Origin: Anaerolinea sp. | GTDB taxonomy: Bacteria; Chloroflexota; Anaerolineae; Anaerolineales; Anaerolineaceae | Direction: 5' to 3' | Length of the DNA stretch: 10,680 bases | Assembly: GCA_013824385.1 (NCBI GenBank) | Contig: PNNU01000078.1 | Location: 1-10,680, forward strand | Shown here: piece by piece, positions 1 through 6,037 of the stretch | Layout of the letters: every line of letters starts with the position of its first letter | Position numbering within the stretch: position 1 is the first letter of the stretch | The notes under the pieces: generated by a model | The model's input: the letters and a program-made list of their open reading frames with translations, nothing else | What the model was told of the DNA's origin: nothing | The model's database searches: none | Translations under genes and position numbers: made by a program

Positions 1-548
1 ATATTCTAAAAATTGGCGTTACCGGGCATCTTTCATTACAGAATTCGGATGTAATTGAGGAATCTTTTCGTCAAATTCTGAAAAACATTGCCAGAAAATA
101 TCCGAATGACCAACTCAGTTTTTATTCGCCGCTATCTCCTGGTGCGGATCTATTATCAGCCAGGATTGCCATTGAATACTCAATTCCACTCTATGTCTTA
201 CTTCCTTTTAATCAGGATGAATACCTGCTGACTTTCTCTGCGGACGATCAAAAGACCTTTCTTGAATTTCTCAAAAAAGCTGAAGGAACCATAAAATTTT
301 CAGATGAGAAACAAGGTGATGCCTATCAGACGCTTGGAGATTTTTTATTCAATAATATGGATATACTCGTTGCGATCTGGAACGGTCAAGAAGCACGCGG
401 TCCGGGTGGTACCGGTGACGTTGTTCAAGACTTCAGAAAAACCCACAAGCCTTTGGCATGGATCAGAGCGGATAACATGGTTGCGGATCAACCCGTTTTT
501 CTGGCTGAATCAATGCAACAAGGTACAATTCAGTATGAGAATTGGTAA
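1..548 (+). CDS. SLOG-fold protein, LSDAT prokaryotic type (5' end cut off)
   Basis: An open frame enters from the left edge (codons begin at base 3) and runs 181 residues to TAA at 546-548. Visible motifs match the prokaryotic LSDAT branch of the SLOG superfamily, a Rossmann-like fold proposed to bind nucleotide-derived ligands. A glycine-rich first loop (GVTGH, visible residues 5-9) is followed by SPLSPGADLLSA (42-53), the strand-loop LLPFNQDEY (66-74), AIWNGQ (124-129) and the second glycine loop GPGGTGDVV (133-141). The family commonly has Arg after GVTGH; here it is Leu. The domain ends close to the stop, so little is expected beyond it on the C-terminal side; N-terminal fusions cannot be excluded. 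It lies 73 bases upstream of the HD-RyR gene on the same strand and is probably co-transcribed with it. The ligand is unknown. Base composition is AT-rich like its partner and unlike cysK. Confidence 0.8.
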   Translation, partial: ILKIGVTGHLSLQNSDVIEESFRQILKNIARKYPNDQLSFYSPLSPGADLLSARIAIEYSIPLYVLLPFNQDEYLLTFSADDQKTFLEFLKKAEGTIKFSDEKQGDAYQTLGDFLFNNMDILVAIWNGQEARGPGGTGDVVQDFRKTHKPLAWIRADNMVADQPVFLAESMQQGTIQYENW

Positions 549-621
549 TTTCAATATTTATCCCTTGATCGACCATTATTTACTGGGAATTTTTCTCAAT
601 GGATAGGAACTCAAGGTAACC

Positions 622-2367
622 ATGAATAATTTGATAATTTACACAGATAAATTCTTCACTGATCTTGAACTTTTTGAGGATGTTGCGAGGGGCCATTGCT
701 ATAAAGCGTTTATCCACCAGGCTGTTCAGGAATTCCTTAGAAATGAGACAAAAGATACTGCTTTTGCAGTGTATGAAGCCTTCTTTGACAGTTATCGAAT
801 TACATTAAAAGGAAAAGAGTCTTCTTTTATTGATTTGCTGGATGCACTGCGTTCTTATGAAGAAAACGCCGCGACACTGATCGACAAACAAAGAGATCAT
901 TACATCCATTCCGTGAATGTTTTCATCCTCGGTTTATCCATCTATTCTCAAAATGCAAATTATCGAGCAGCGTTTGACGCCAAAAACATGGATAAATCAG
1001 AATACGGTTTTTCATTCGATACAAAAAATGAAGAATTCTTTTATCGTTGGGGGCTCGCTTCTTTATTTCATGATATTGGCTACCCGGTGGAAATCATTGG
1101 CAGACAAATTGCCAAGTTTTTAGGTTTTGCTACCGAAGTGGATGGCAGTACCCGGATCAACACTCATCTGGAATTTGAGAATTTTGATGTATTAAACTCG
1201 ATTGCCGAAATTCTTCCAAAAAAGGAGTTTACTGAAAGCTATTATAAAAGGTATGACTCTTGTGTTTATATCGATCTTCTCAAGCCGATCGATCTGCTTG
1301 CTCATAAACTTCATCTTACTTTAGGAGTAGATCTAAAAACCACCAAGATTTCTCTCGATAACTTTGTGATCACTATGGCTAAAAATGGTTTCATTGACCA
1401 TGGATTTTATAGTGCCTTAATTGTATTGAAATGGTATGGCTATTTGATTCAAAGCTGCAACTATAAACCTGAATATTTCTATTATCCCATCCTGGACAGC
1501 GCAAGTGCAGTTCTGCTGCATAATTACTATCGCAATGTATTGATGAAAGATCCCTTTAACCTGAGGGCGCTTTCTCCATACCAACACCCCATTGCCTTCT
1601 TATTAATCCTTTGCGATGAATTGCAAGAGTGGAACCGCGAAGCCTACGGAATTGTGGATAAAAAACGAAACAAGATCGGCGACGCTTCCATTGCAATTAC
1701 CGATAAACGATTGGATGTCACTTATTTGGTAAGAAATGGCGTCTTCCCTGATCAATTTTCCAGGGAAAAAGAAAGCTTTCTCCTAAACACCCTTGAAATG
1801 ACAACATTATTCGCTGGAGGTTTTTCAGTTGGATGCGAAGTCCTGGATGATTTAACTGCATTGTCAGGCAATTTCAATCAAGGTTCTGACATTATCCCCC
1901 GTCCGCTGTTGGATAACCTCGAAAAACTGGCCATCGCAATTCATGAGAGATATAACAAGAAACAAGCAGAAAGACATCCAGATAAACCGCTTGCATATGC
2001 GAGATTCACGGATCTGCCTGACAGCTTAAAATACTCCAATTTGCGTCAGGCAAGAAGCATTACTGCCATGCTCGACTTTATCGGATGGGAGATGCGCCCG
2101 ACCCACCATAACGAAAAAGCATTTACTGAGATTCCAGTAAATGCCCTGGAGATACTCGCCAGATTTGAACATGAAGAATGGGTGAAAGAACGGCTTTCCA
2201 CAGGTTGGAGCTATGGTGAAGTAAAGGATGTTGATAAAAAAATAAGTCCGTATCTCATATCTTATGATGCCCTGAACGAAGAAACAAAAGATTTGGATCG
2301 TGATTCCATAAAAAATATTCCTGAATTATTAAGGCTGATAGGAATGGCGATTTTCCCAAGAAAGTAA
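622..2367 (+). CDS. HD phosphohydrolase-RyR domain fusion protein
   Basis: This 581-residue protein has no signal peptide or membrane segment. An HD-superfamily metal site is readable in order: H96 (RDHYIHSVNVF), H150-D151 (FHDIGYP), H260 (DHGFYSALIVL), H300 (LLHNYY) and D332 (LCDELQEWNRE). This full H...HD...H...H...D set suggests an active metal-dependent phosphohydrolase, probably acting on a nucleotide or cyclic nucleotide. The C-terminal region, about 458-578, resembles bacterial RyR domains: LPDSLKYSNLRQA, then ILARFEHEEWVKERLSTGWSYG and ISPYLISYDALNEETKDLDRD. RyR repeats are thought to bind nucleotide ligands. Residues 1-90 and 340-455 are not recognised. The ATG is preceded by AAGG at 614-617, 4 bases before it. 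The SLOG gene just upstream suggests a sensor plus enzyme pair. Domain assignment is from motifs seen; the biological role is inferred. Confidence 0.8.
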   Translation: MNNLIIYTDKFFTDLELFEDVARGHCYKAFIHQAVQEFLRNETKDTAFAVYEAFFDSYRITLKGKESSFIDLLDALRSYEENAATLIDKQRDHYIHSVNVFILGLSIYSQNANYRAAFDAKNMDKSEYGFSFDTKNEEFFYRWGLASLFHDIGYPVEIIGRQIAKFLGFATEVDGSTRINTHLEFENFDVLNSIAEILPKKEFTESYYKRYDSCVYIDLLKPIDLLAHKLHLTLGVDLKTTKISLDNFVITMAKNGFIDHGFYSALIVLKWYGYLIQSCNYKPEYFYYPILDSASAVLLHNYYRNVLMKDPFNLRALSPYQHPIAFLLILCDELQEWNREAYGIVDKKRNKIGDASIAITDKRLDVTYLVRNGVFPDQFSREKESFLLNTLEMTTLFAGGFSVGCEVLDDLTALSGNFNQGSDIIPRPLLDNLEKLAIAIHERYNKKQAERHPDKPLAYARFTDLPDSLKYSNLRQARSITAMLDFIGWEMRPTHHNEKAFTEIPVNALEILARFEHEEWVKERLSTGWSYGEVKDVDKKISPYLISYDALNEETKDLDRDSIKNIPELLRLIGMAIFPRK

Positions 2368-2417
2368 GCAAAAACAACATCAAGGTATTTTATATATAAA
2401 TCTAATAAGTATTACCA

Positions 2418-2445
2418 TTGACTTTCTAAATTAATCGAATACAAT
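2418..2445 (+). promoter_or_regulatory. Promoter of the cys leader-cysK-cysE unit
   Basis: TTGACT at 2418-2423 and TACAAT at 2440-2445 are separated by 16 bases, a good sigma-70-type match with an AT-rich upstream flank (2380-2410). The predicted start near 2452 gives a leader RNA of about 200 bases before cysK, beginning about 25 bases upstream of the Cys leader ORF. Confidence 0.65.
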
Positions 2446-2477
2446 AAGACAAATTAAGTCTAATTATTGGAGTATTA

Positions 2478-2519
2478 ATGAAGCAAACTTGCTTGTGTAC
2501 AAGGCGGGGCTCGATCTAA
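2478..2519 (+). CDS. Cysteine leader peptide MKQTCLCTRRGSI (attenuator uORF)
   Basis: A 13-codon ORF (ATG 2478-2480, TAA 2517-2519) has a well-placed Shine-Dalgarno, GGAG at 2469-2472, 5 bases before the ATG. Codons 5 and 7 are Cys (TGC, TGT) in a 13-residue peptide, just upstream of the cysteine synthase gene. The 3' part of the ORF and the bases after its stop form the left arm of a long stem (see antiterminator). Cysteine-rich leader ORFs that act as attenuators of cysteine operons are known in mycobacteria, and small peptides with an Arg-Arg pair and late Cys occur before sulfur genes in other actinobacteria; similarity to those is only loose. The peptide itself probably has no function: its role would be to make the ribosome sense charged tRNA-Cys. 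Confidence 0.72.
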   Translation: MKQTCLCTRRGSI

Positions 2520-2577
2520 CACCGCCAGAGTCTAAACCTCACGGTCAACTTTTTCTGGCGGCGGTAGACGTCCCCGC
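2504..2577 (+). promoter_or_regulatory. Antiterminator stem of the cys attenuator
   Basis: Three nested pairings are visible: GCGGGG (2504-2509) with CCCCGC (2572-2577); TCTA (2515-2518) with TAGA (2565-2568); and CCGCCAGA (2522-2529) with TCTGGCGG (2554-2561), which is perfect over 8 bp. The right arm overlaps the left arm of the terminator at 2558-2561 and 2566-2568, so the two cannot form together. A ribosome stalled at Cys codons 5 or 7 would leave 2515-2529 free to pair. A ribosome that reaches the stop codon would cover 2522-2529 and block pairing. The pairing is seen in the sequence; the regulation is inferred. Confidence 0.65.
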
Positions 2578-2613
2578 ACGTATGTCGTGCAGCGCTCTCC
2601 GTCGCTTTTGATT
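2558..2613 (+). terminator. Attenuator terminator upstream of cysK
   Basis: GCGGCGG (2558-2564) pairs with CCGTCGC (2599-2605), with one G-U. Inside it AGA (2566-2568) pairs with TCT (2596-2598), CG (2569-2570) pairs with CG (2593-2594), and GCACG (2576-2580) pairs with CGTGC (2586-2590). TTTTGATTT follows directly at 2606-2614, a modest T-tract. The terminator lies between the leader ORF and cysK, where a transcription attenuator should be. Confidence 0.65.
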
Positions 2614-2649
2614 TAAGTTGGCCGTATTAATTTAATAAACAGGATAAAC

Positions 2650-3582
2650 ATGAAAATCGCAAATGATATCACTGAACTGATCGGCAATACCCCACTTGTC
2701 AAACTTAACCGGCTCACAAAAGACAGCGTTGCCACCGTGGCTGCCAAACTTGAATACTTCAACCCCTCTCACAGCGTGAAAGACCGCATCGGGGTTTCGA
2801 TGATCGACGCTGGAGAAAAAGCAGGCTTGATCACCAAAGACACCATCCTGATAGAACCCACCAGCGGAAATACGGGTATCGCCCTGGCCTTCGTGGCTGC
2901 CGCCCGCGGATACAAGCTGGTGCTGGTGATGCCAGACACCATGAGTAAAGAACGCCGCATGCTGCTGCGCGCTTATGGCGCAGAACTGATCCTCACCCCG
3001 GGTAGTGAAGGCATGCCGGGCGCCATCCGCAAAGCAGAAGAGATTGCCGCCACAGACAAAAAGTATTTCATGCCGCAGCAATTCAAAAACGCGGCCAACC
3101 CCGAGATTCACCGCAAGACCACCGCAGAAGAAATTTGGCGCGATACCGACGGCCAGGTGGATATTGTGGTGGCAGGTGTGGGAACCGGCGGCACCATCAC
3201 CGGCATCGGTGAAGTGTTGAAATCCCGCAAGCCCGGTGTCAAAATAGTCGCCGTCGAACCGGATGCCTCACCAGTGCTTTCAGGCGGTGCAAAAGGTCCT
3301 CACGTCATCCAGGGCATTGGTGCGGGCTTCGTACCCGATGTTTTGAATACCCAAATCTACGATGAGATCATCCGTGTCAAGAATGATGATGCACTCCAAA
3401 CTGCACGAGATATGGCCACCCATGAGGGGCTGCTGGTGGGCATTTCATCTGGTGCAGCCACCTGGGCAGCCTTGCAATTAGCCGCCCGGCCAGAAAACAG
3501 GGGTAAATTGATTGTAGTGATCATCCCCTCGTTTGGTGAACGGTATCTCAGCACCCCGTTATTTGCCAACCTGGCAGACTAA
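2650..3582 (+). CDS. cysK: Cysteine synthase A (O-acetylserine sulfhydrylase)
   Basis: This 310-residue cytosolic fold-type II PLP enzyme makes L-cysteine from O-acetylserine and sulfide. Family landmarks are all present: [11 protein letters not shown] near the N-terminus, the PLP lysine K44 in HSVKDRIG, the substrate loop TSGNTG (71-76), the phosphate-binding loop GTGGT (178-182), GISSGAA (264-270) and [10 protein letters not shown] (293-302) near the C-terminus. The length is normal for the family. ATG 2650 has AGGA at 2641-2644, 5 bases upstream. It is the first enzyme gene after the predicted cysteine attenuator, and cysE follows 11-23 bases after its stop depending on the start used, so the two form an operon covering both final steps of cysteine synthesis. 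Composition is clearly more GC-rich than the SLOG/HD-RyR genes upstream. Confidence 0.96.
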   Translation: MKIANDITELIGNTPLVKLNRLTKDSVATVAAKLEYFNPSHSVKDRIGVSMIDAGEKAGLITKDTILIEPTSGNTGIALAFVAAARGYKLVLVMPDTMSKERRMLLRAYGAELILTPGSEGMPGAIRKAEEIAATDKKYFMPQQFKNAANPEIHRKTTAEEIWRDTDGQVDIVVAGVGTGGTITGIGEVLKSRKPGVKIVAVEPDASPVLSGGAKGPHVIQGIGAGFVPDVLNTQIYDEIIRVKNDDALQTARDMATHEGLLVGISSGAATWAALQLAARPENRGKLIVVIIPSFGERYLSTPLFANLAD

Positions 3583-3605
3583 GGACGCATCCAATGGAGG
3601 GAACC

Positions 3606-4337
3606 GTGTCTTATTCACTTTTTAGTTACATGCGCGAAGACATCCGTTCGGTCTTTGAACGTGACCCTGCAGCGCGGTCCACGCTTGAATTGTTCCTTGC
3701 GTATCCCGGTCTGCAAGCTGTATGGGCGCACCGAACCGAACATTGGATGTGGGAACACGGCTTTAAGTTATTGGCACGTTGGTTCTCGCAGATAACACGA
3801 TTCTGGACGGGTATAGAGATCCACCCCGGCGCAAAGATCGGCCACAGTTTCTTCATTGATCACGGCATGGGGGTGGTGATCGGTGAAACCGCTGAAGTCG
3901 GAGACCGTGTCACGCTTTATCACGGAGTAACGCTGGGCGGCACCAGCCTGCAAAAAGGCAAACGCCACCCCACGCTTGAAAATGACGTGGTGGTCGGTGC
4001 TGGCGCTAAAATTCTGGGGAACATCGTCATCGGCGCTCACAGCCGCATCGGCGCAAACGCCGTGGTGGTCAAACCCGTACCACCCAACTCTGTGGTGGTA
4101 GGTGTGCCTGGCCAGGTGGTGAGCCGCAGTATGCCCTCAGCCAGCGGTCCTGATCTTGAACACGGACGCCTGCCGGATACCATAGGCGATTCGGTGGCAT
4201 CGCTAATGTCAAGACTCGAAGCAGTTGAAACACGTCTGAAAACATTGGATAAACATAAACACGACGAACAACTTGAACACATTACAGTTCATAACCCCAC
4301 GGATGGGGTATGGCACGGCGAAGATTTCATGATCTAG
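3606..4337 (+). CDS. cysE: Serine O-acetyltransferase
   Basis: This enzyme acetylates L-serine with acetyl-CoA to give O-acetylserine, the CysK substrate. From the GTG start it is 243 residues. A helical N-terminal part ([27 protein letters not shown]) precedes a left-handed beta-helix of hexapeptide repeats at about 71-172, with the active-site signatures [14 protein letters not shown] (D85, H86) and KRHPTLEN (H121), then [10 protein letters not shown] and [10 protein letters not shown]. After the core comes a tail of about 70 residues with a possible coiled coil ([19 protein letters not shown]), ending GEDFMI. A C-terminal Ile is the residue that inserts into the CysK active site in the known cysteine synthase complex. 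GTG 3606 was chosen because GGAGG (3596-3600) lies 5 bases before it; an in-frame ATG at 3594 with AAGGA 8 bases upstream would give 247 residues. Confidence 0.94.
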   Translation: MSYSLFSYMREDIRSVFERDPAARSTLELFLAYPGLQAVWAHRTEHWMWEHGFKLLARWFSQITRFWTGIEIHPGAKIGHSFFIDHGMGVVIGETAEVGDRVTLYHGVTLGGTSLQKGKRHPTLENDVVVGAGAKILGNIVIGAHSRIGANAVVVKPVPPNSVVVGVPGQVVSRSMPSASGPDLEHGRLPDTIGDSVASLMSRLEAVETRLKTLDKHKHDEQLEHITVHNPTDGVWHGEDFMI

Positions 4338-4353
4338 CATGTAAAATAAGTAC

Positions 4354-4386
4354 AAACCCCCGCAGATTCAAAATCTGCGGAGGTTT
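4354..4386 (+). terminator. Terminator after cysE, possibly bidirectional
   Basis: CCGCAGATT (4360-4368) pairs perfectly with AATCTGCGG (4372-4380) around the loop CAA. The stem is extended by AAACC (4354-4358) with GGTTT (4382-4386) across one C/A mismatch. It lies between the converging cysE and CAP/LysM genes and could end transcription from both sides; the T-tract is short on either strand. Confidence 0.75.
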
Positions 4387-4431
4387 AGTCTTAATCCAAA
4401 TAGCGCGGGTCTTGCAGTTAGATCTTAATTA

Positions 4432-5421
4432 TTATTTCTTATTAAATTTTGGTTTTACGAAAAAGAAGAAGAAGACTACAAAGAAACCCGCTGCACTTAA
4501 AACAAGCAGCCCAAACCCTAGATACTGACGGTCAATCTTCTGCATCAAGGGAACCCTTGTTGGGACAGGTGTCGGTGTAATCGTTTTGGTAGGCATGGGT
4601 GTGTTGGTTGCGAGCGGCTGGGTAGGCGTTCGGGTGGGCATCATTACCGTTGCGGTACGGGTGGGGGTGATGGTGGGTGTTGGCTTGAGGCTGATCTTGA
4701 GTGTGTTTCCAACAAAAATATCATTGGTAGTCATTGCGTTTAATATTTTGATTGCATCTATGGTTACACCGTAGTTCACAGCGATAGTGTACAAACTTTC
4801 TCCACTTTTCACAACATGAGAGATGTTGCCATCTAAATCAGGGGTCGAAGTGGGGAAGGAAACGACGTAGTTATTCACTACGGGTGTACTGCCATCAGGC
4901 ACATTTGTAGATGACACATTTGAACCTGTTGATGTGTTTGAGGTTGTTTCACCAGAAATTGCACCAGCTTGAAGGACATAATAATCCCCAGAAATACCAA
5001 CACCTACGTAGCGGTATTGTTGTTCTGTGGCTGGAAGCATATGCCAGTAATCAGCCCAATAACTGGCTAGCAAATCAATTGACATTCTACTATCACCCGC
5101 CCAGTTTTCAGTGACAAAAACTTTATTACCGCTGCCAAAACCAAATTCGGCACATCGAACACTAGCCGCTGTGTATCCATAGGAGGTTAGATGTCCACCT
5201 GCCCCCATTCTATTCATTTCTTCAGCAGTCCATTGAGCACAACTATTCAGCGCGGCGTCTTCAATCAACGCATTGGACCAGTAACCAGACCGCCAGTTGT
5301 TCATCAAGTTAATCATATCGGCACCCGACACAGAACCTTGTGCCTGGGCTTTACCGAATGGCAGCATCAGAAGGCTGGCGAGCATTACAACAATTAGGAG
5401 TAAGTATAAATATCGGCGCAT
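4432..5421 (-). CDS. Surface-anchored CAP (SCP/YkwD-like) and LysM protein
   Basis: This 329-residue exported protein has a signal peptide at 1-28 (MRRYLYLLLIVV..., likely cleaved after AQA). The CAP domain follows at about 33-153, with the conserved set H77 (GGHLTSYG), E105 (VTENWAG) and H127 (YWADYWHM), then YRYVGVGI. A LysM peptidoglycan-binding module (HVVKSGESLYTIAVNYGVTIDAIKILN, about 202-246) comes next, then a Thr-Pro-rich stalk (247-291). The end is one hydrophobic segment (LGFGLLVLSAAGFFVVFFFFFV) and a basic tail, KPKFNKK. That layout predicts a protein fixed in the membrane at its C-terminus and reaching through the envelope, with LysM on the glycan and CAP outside. The function of bacterial CAP domains is mostly unknown. 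The ATG has no Shine-Dalgarno and lies 9 bases after a -10 box, so translation is probably leaderless. Confidence 0.85.
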   Translation of the reverse strand: MRRYLYLLLIVVMLASLLMLPFGKAQAQGSVSGADMINLMNNWRSGYWSNALIEDAALNSCAQWTAEEMNRMGAGGHLTSYGYTAASVRCAEFGFGSGNKVFVTENWAGDSRMSIDLLASYWADYWHMLPATEQQYRYVGVGISGDYYVLQAGAISGETTSNTSTGSNVSSTNVPDGSTPVVNNYVVSFPTSTPDLDGNISHVVKSGESLYTIAVNYGVTIDAIKILNAMTTNDIFVGNTLKISLKPTPTITPTRTATVMMPTRTPTQPLATNTPMPTKTITPTPVPTRVPLMQKIDRQYLGFGLLVLSAAGFFVVFFFFFVKPKFNKK

Positions 5422-5449
5422 GGTTGAAGTATTATAACCGATGCGCCGA
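5413..5449. repeat. 37-bp palindrome over the CAP/LysM start codon and -10 box
   Basis: TCGGCGCAT (5413-5421) pairs with ATGCGCCGA (5441-5449), and GGTT (5422-5425) with AACC (5436-5439), leaving one unpaired G (5440). This gives 13-bp arms around a 10-base centre. The -10 box lies inside it and the left arm is the first three codons of the gene. It could be an operator for a dimeric repressor; this is inferred from position only. Confidence 0.6.
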
Positions 5450-5458
5450 GGGGTGCAA
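5431..5458 (-). promoter_or_regulatory. Promoter of the CAP/LysM gene
   Basis: Read on the minus strand, TTGCAC (5453-5458) and a consensus TATAAT (5431-5436) are spaced by 16 bases. The -10 box ends 9 bases before the ATG, so the predicted transcript starts at or within about 3 bases of the start codon, consistent with the missing Shine-Dalgarno. Confidence 0.65.
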
Positions 5459-5476
5459 TTCTAAAACAGTCAAGAA

Positions 5477-5899
5477 TTAATGGAGGCTGCGTTCCTCAAA
5501 GTTGGTACCCATAGCTTCAGCAATTACAAGAAAATCTGTTGCCGATATCATACCAACAATCATGCCATGGTCATCTGCCACAGGCAGGTGATGTACACGC
5601 AGTTTTTTCATCAACGCTGCGCATTCAGTTATTTTCATGTCAGTTGGAACAGTGACCACCGGTGAGACCATAATGTCACGAATCTTGGTCTCAGCGGGAT
5701 TATTTTTCTGAGCGACAATTTTGTCGCAAATATCAATAGAGGTCACGATACCGTATTCAGGGTTTGAAGGGGTTTTGTTGACGATGACACTGTTCAAATA
5801 GCGATGGCGCATGAGGGATAACCCCTCGTTAACGCTTGCATCTGGATCAATAAAAATCACAAGGTCTTTCATCCAGTTCTTGACGGTCAAAAGCTTCAT
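5477..5899 (-). CDS. Tandem CBS-domain protein
   Basis: A small 140-residue cytosolic protein made of little more than a CBS pair (Bateman module). CBS1 spans about 10-63 (ending GIVTSIDICDKI) and CBS2 about 75-129 (IRDIMVSPVVTVPTD ... VHHLPVADDHGMIVGMISATDFLVIAE). CBS pairs bind adenine nucleotides or S-adenosyl ligands and usually regulate a partner; this one has no attached effector domain, so its target is unknown. The start ATG (5897-5899) has AGGAG (5906-5910) 6 bases upstream; an ATG 4 bases upstream is out of frame. It lies 55 bases upstream of the CAP/LysM gene on the same strand, but that gene has its own promoter in the gap. Confidence 0.85.
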   Translation of the reverse strand: MKLLTVKNWMKDLVIFIDPDASVNEGLSLMRHRYLNSVIVNKTPSNPEYGIVTSIDICDKIVAQKNNPAETKIRDIMVSPVVTVPTDMKITECAALMKKLRVHHLPVADDHGMIVGMISATDFLVIAEAMGTNFEERSLH

Positions 5900-5920
5900 G
5901 CATCTCTCCTTGGGTCAAAC

Positions 5921-5949
5921 ATAATTGGATTGAACAAGAAAATTGTCAA
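5921..5949 (-). promoter_or_regulatory. Promoter of the CBS-domain gene
   Basis: On the minus strand a perfect TTGACA (5944-5949) is followed after 17 bases by AATTAT (5921-5926), which matches TATAAT at 4 of 6 positions. It lies about 20 bases upstream of the ribosome-binding site of the CBS gene. Confidence 0.5.
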
Positions 5950-5997
5950 CGAACGATATGATTAATTTAACGTTTTCTCAGGCAAAAGTCAAATGTG

Positions 5998-6012
5998 ATT
6001 TGTCAGACAAAT
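5998..6012. repeat. 15-bp perfect palindrome between CBS and surE genes
   Basis: ATTTGTC (5998-6004), a central A, then GACAAAT (6006-6012). No T-run follows on either strand, so it looks more like an operator half-site pair than a terminator. It lies about 50 bases upstream of the CBS promoter and just past the surE stop. Confidence 0.4.
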
Positions 6013-6037
6013 TTTGGTACATACTTCTTTTTTGCAA

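Noticed and set aside
304..606. 100-residue ORF overlapping the end of the SLOG gene
   Set aside because: It is out of frame with the SLOG reading frame, has no ribosome-binding site and no recognisable motif.
2514..2569. An integron attC-like site: read on the minus strand, GTCTACC ... GTTAGAT flank an inverted repeat of about attC size
   Set aside because: The GTTAGAT match uses the stop codon of the leader ORF, no integrase gene or second site is present, the inner stem lacks the unpaired bases typical of attC, and the attenuator model explains all the arms.
2450..2649. T-box or SAM riboswitch before cysK
   Set aside because: No T-box signature and no SAM-riboswitch core are seen; a translated Cys leader ORF fits better.
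2632..3111. 159-residue minus-strand ORF opposite cysK
   Set aside because: It is the antisense shadow of a conserved gene with strong codon bias; composition (many His, Phe, Gly) is typical of such shadows.
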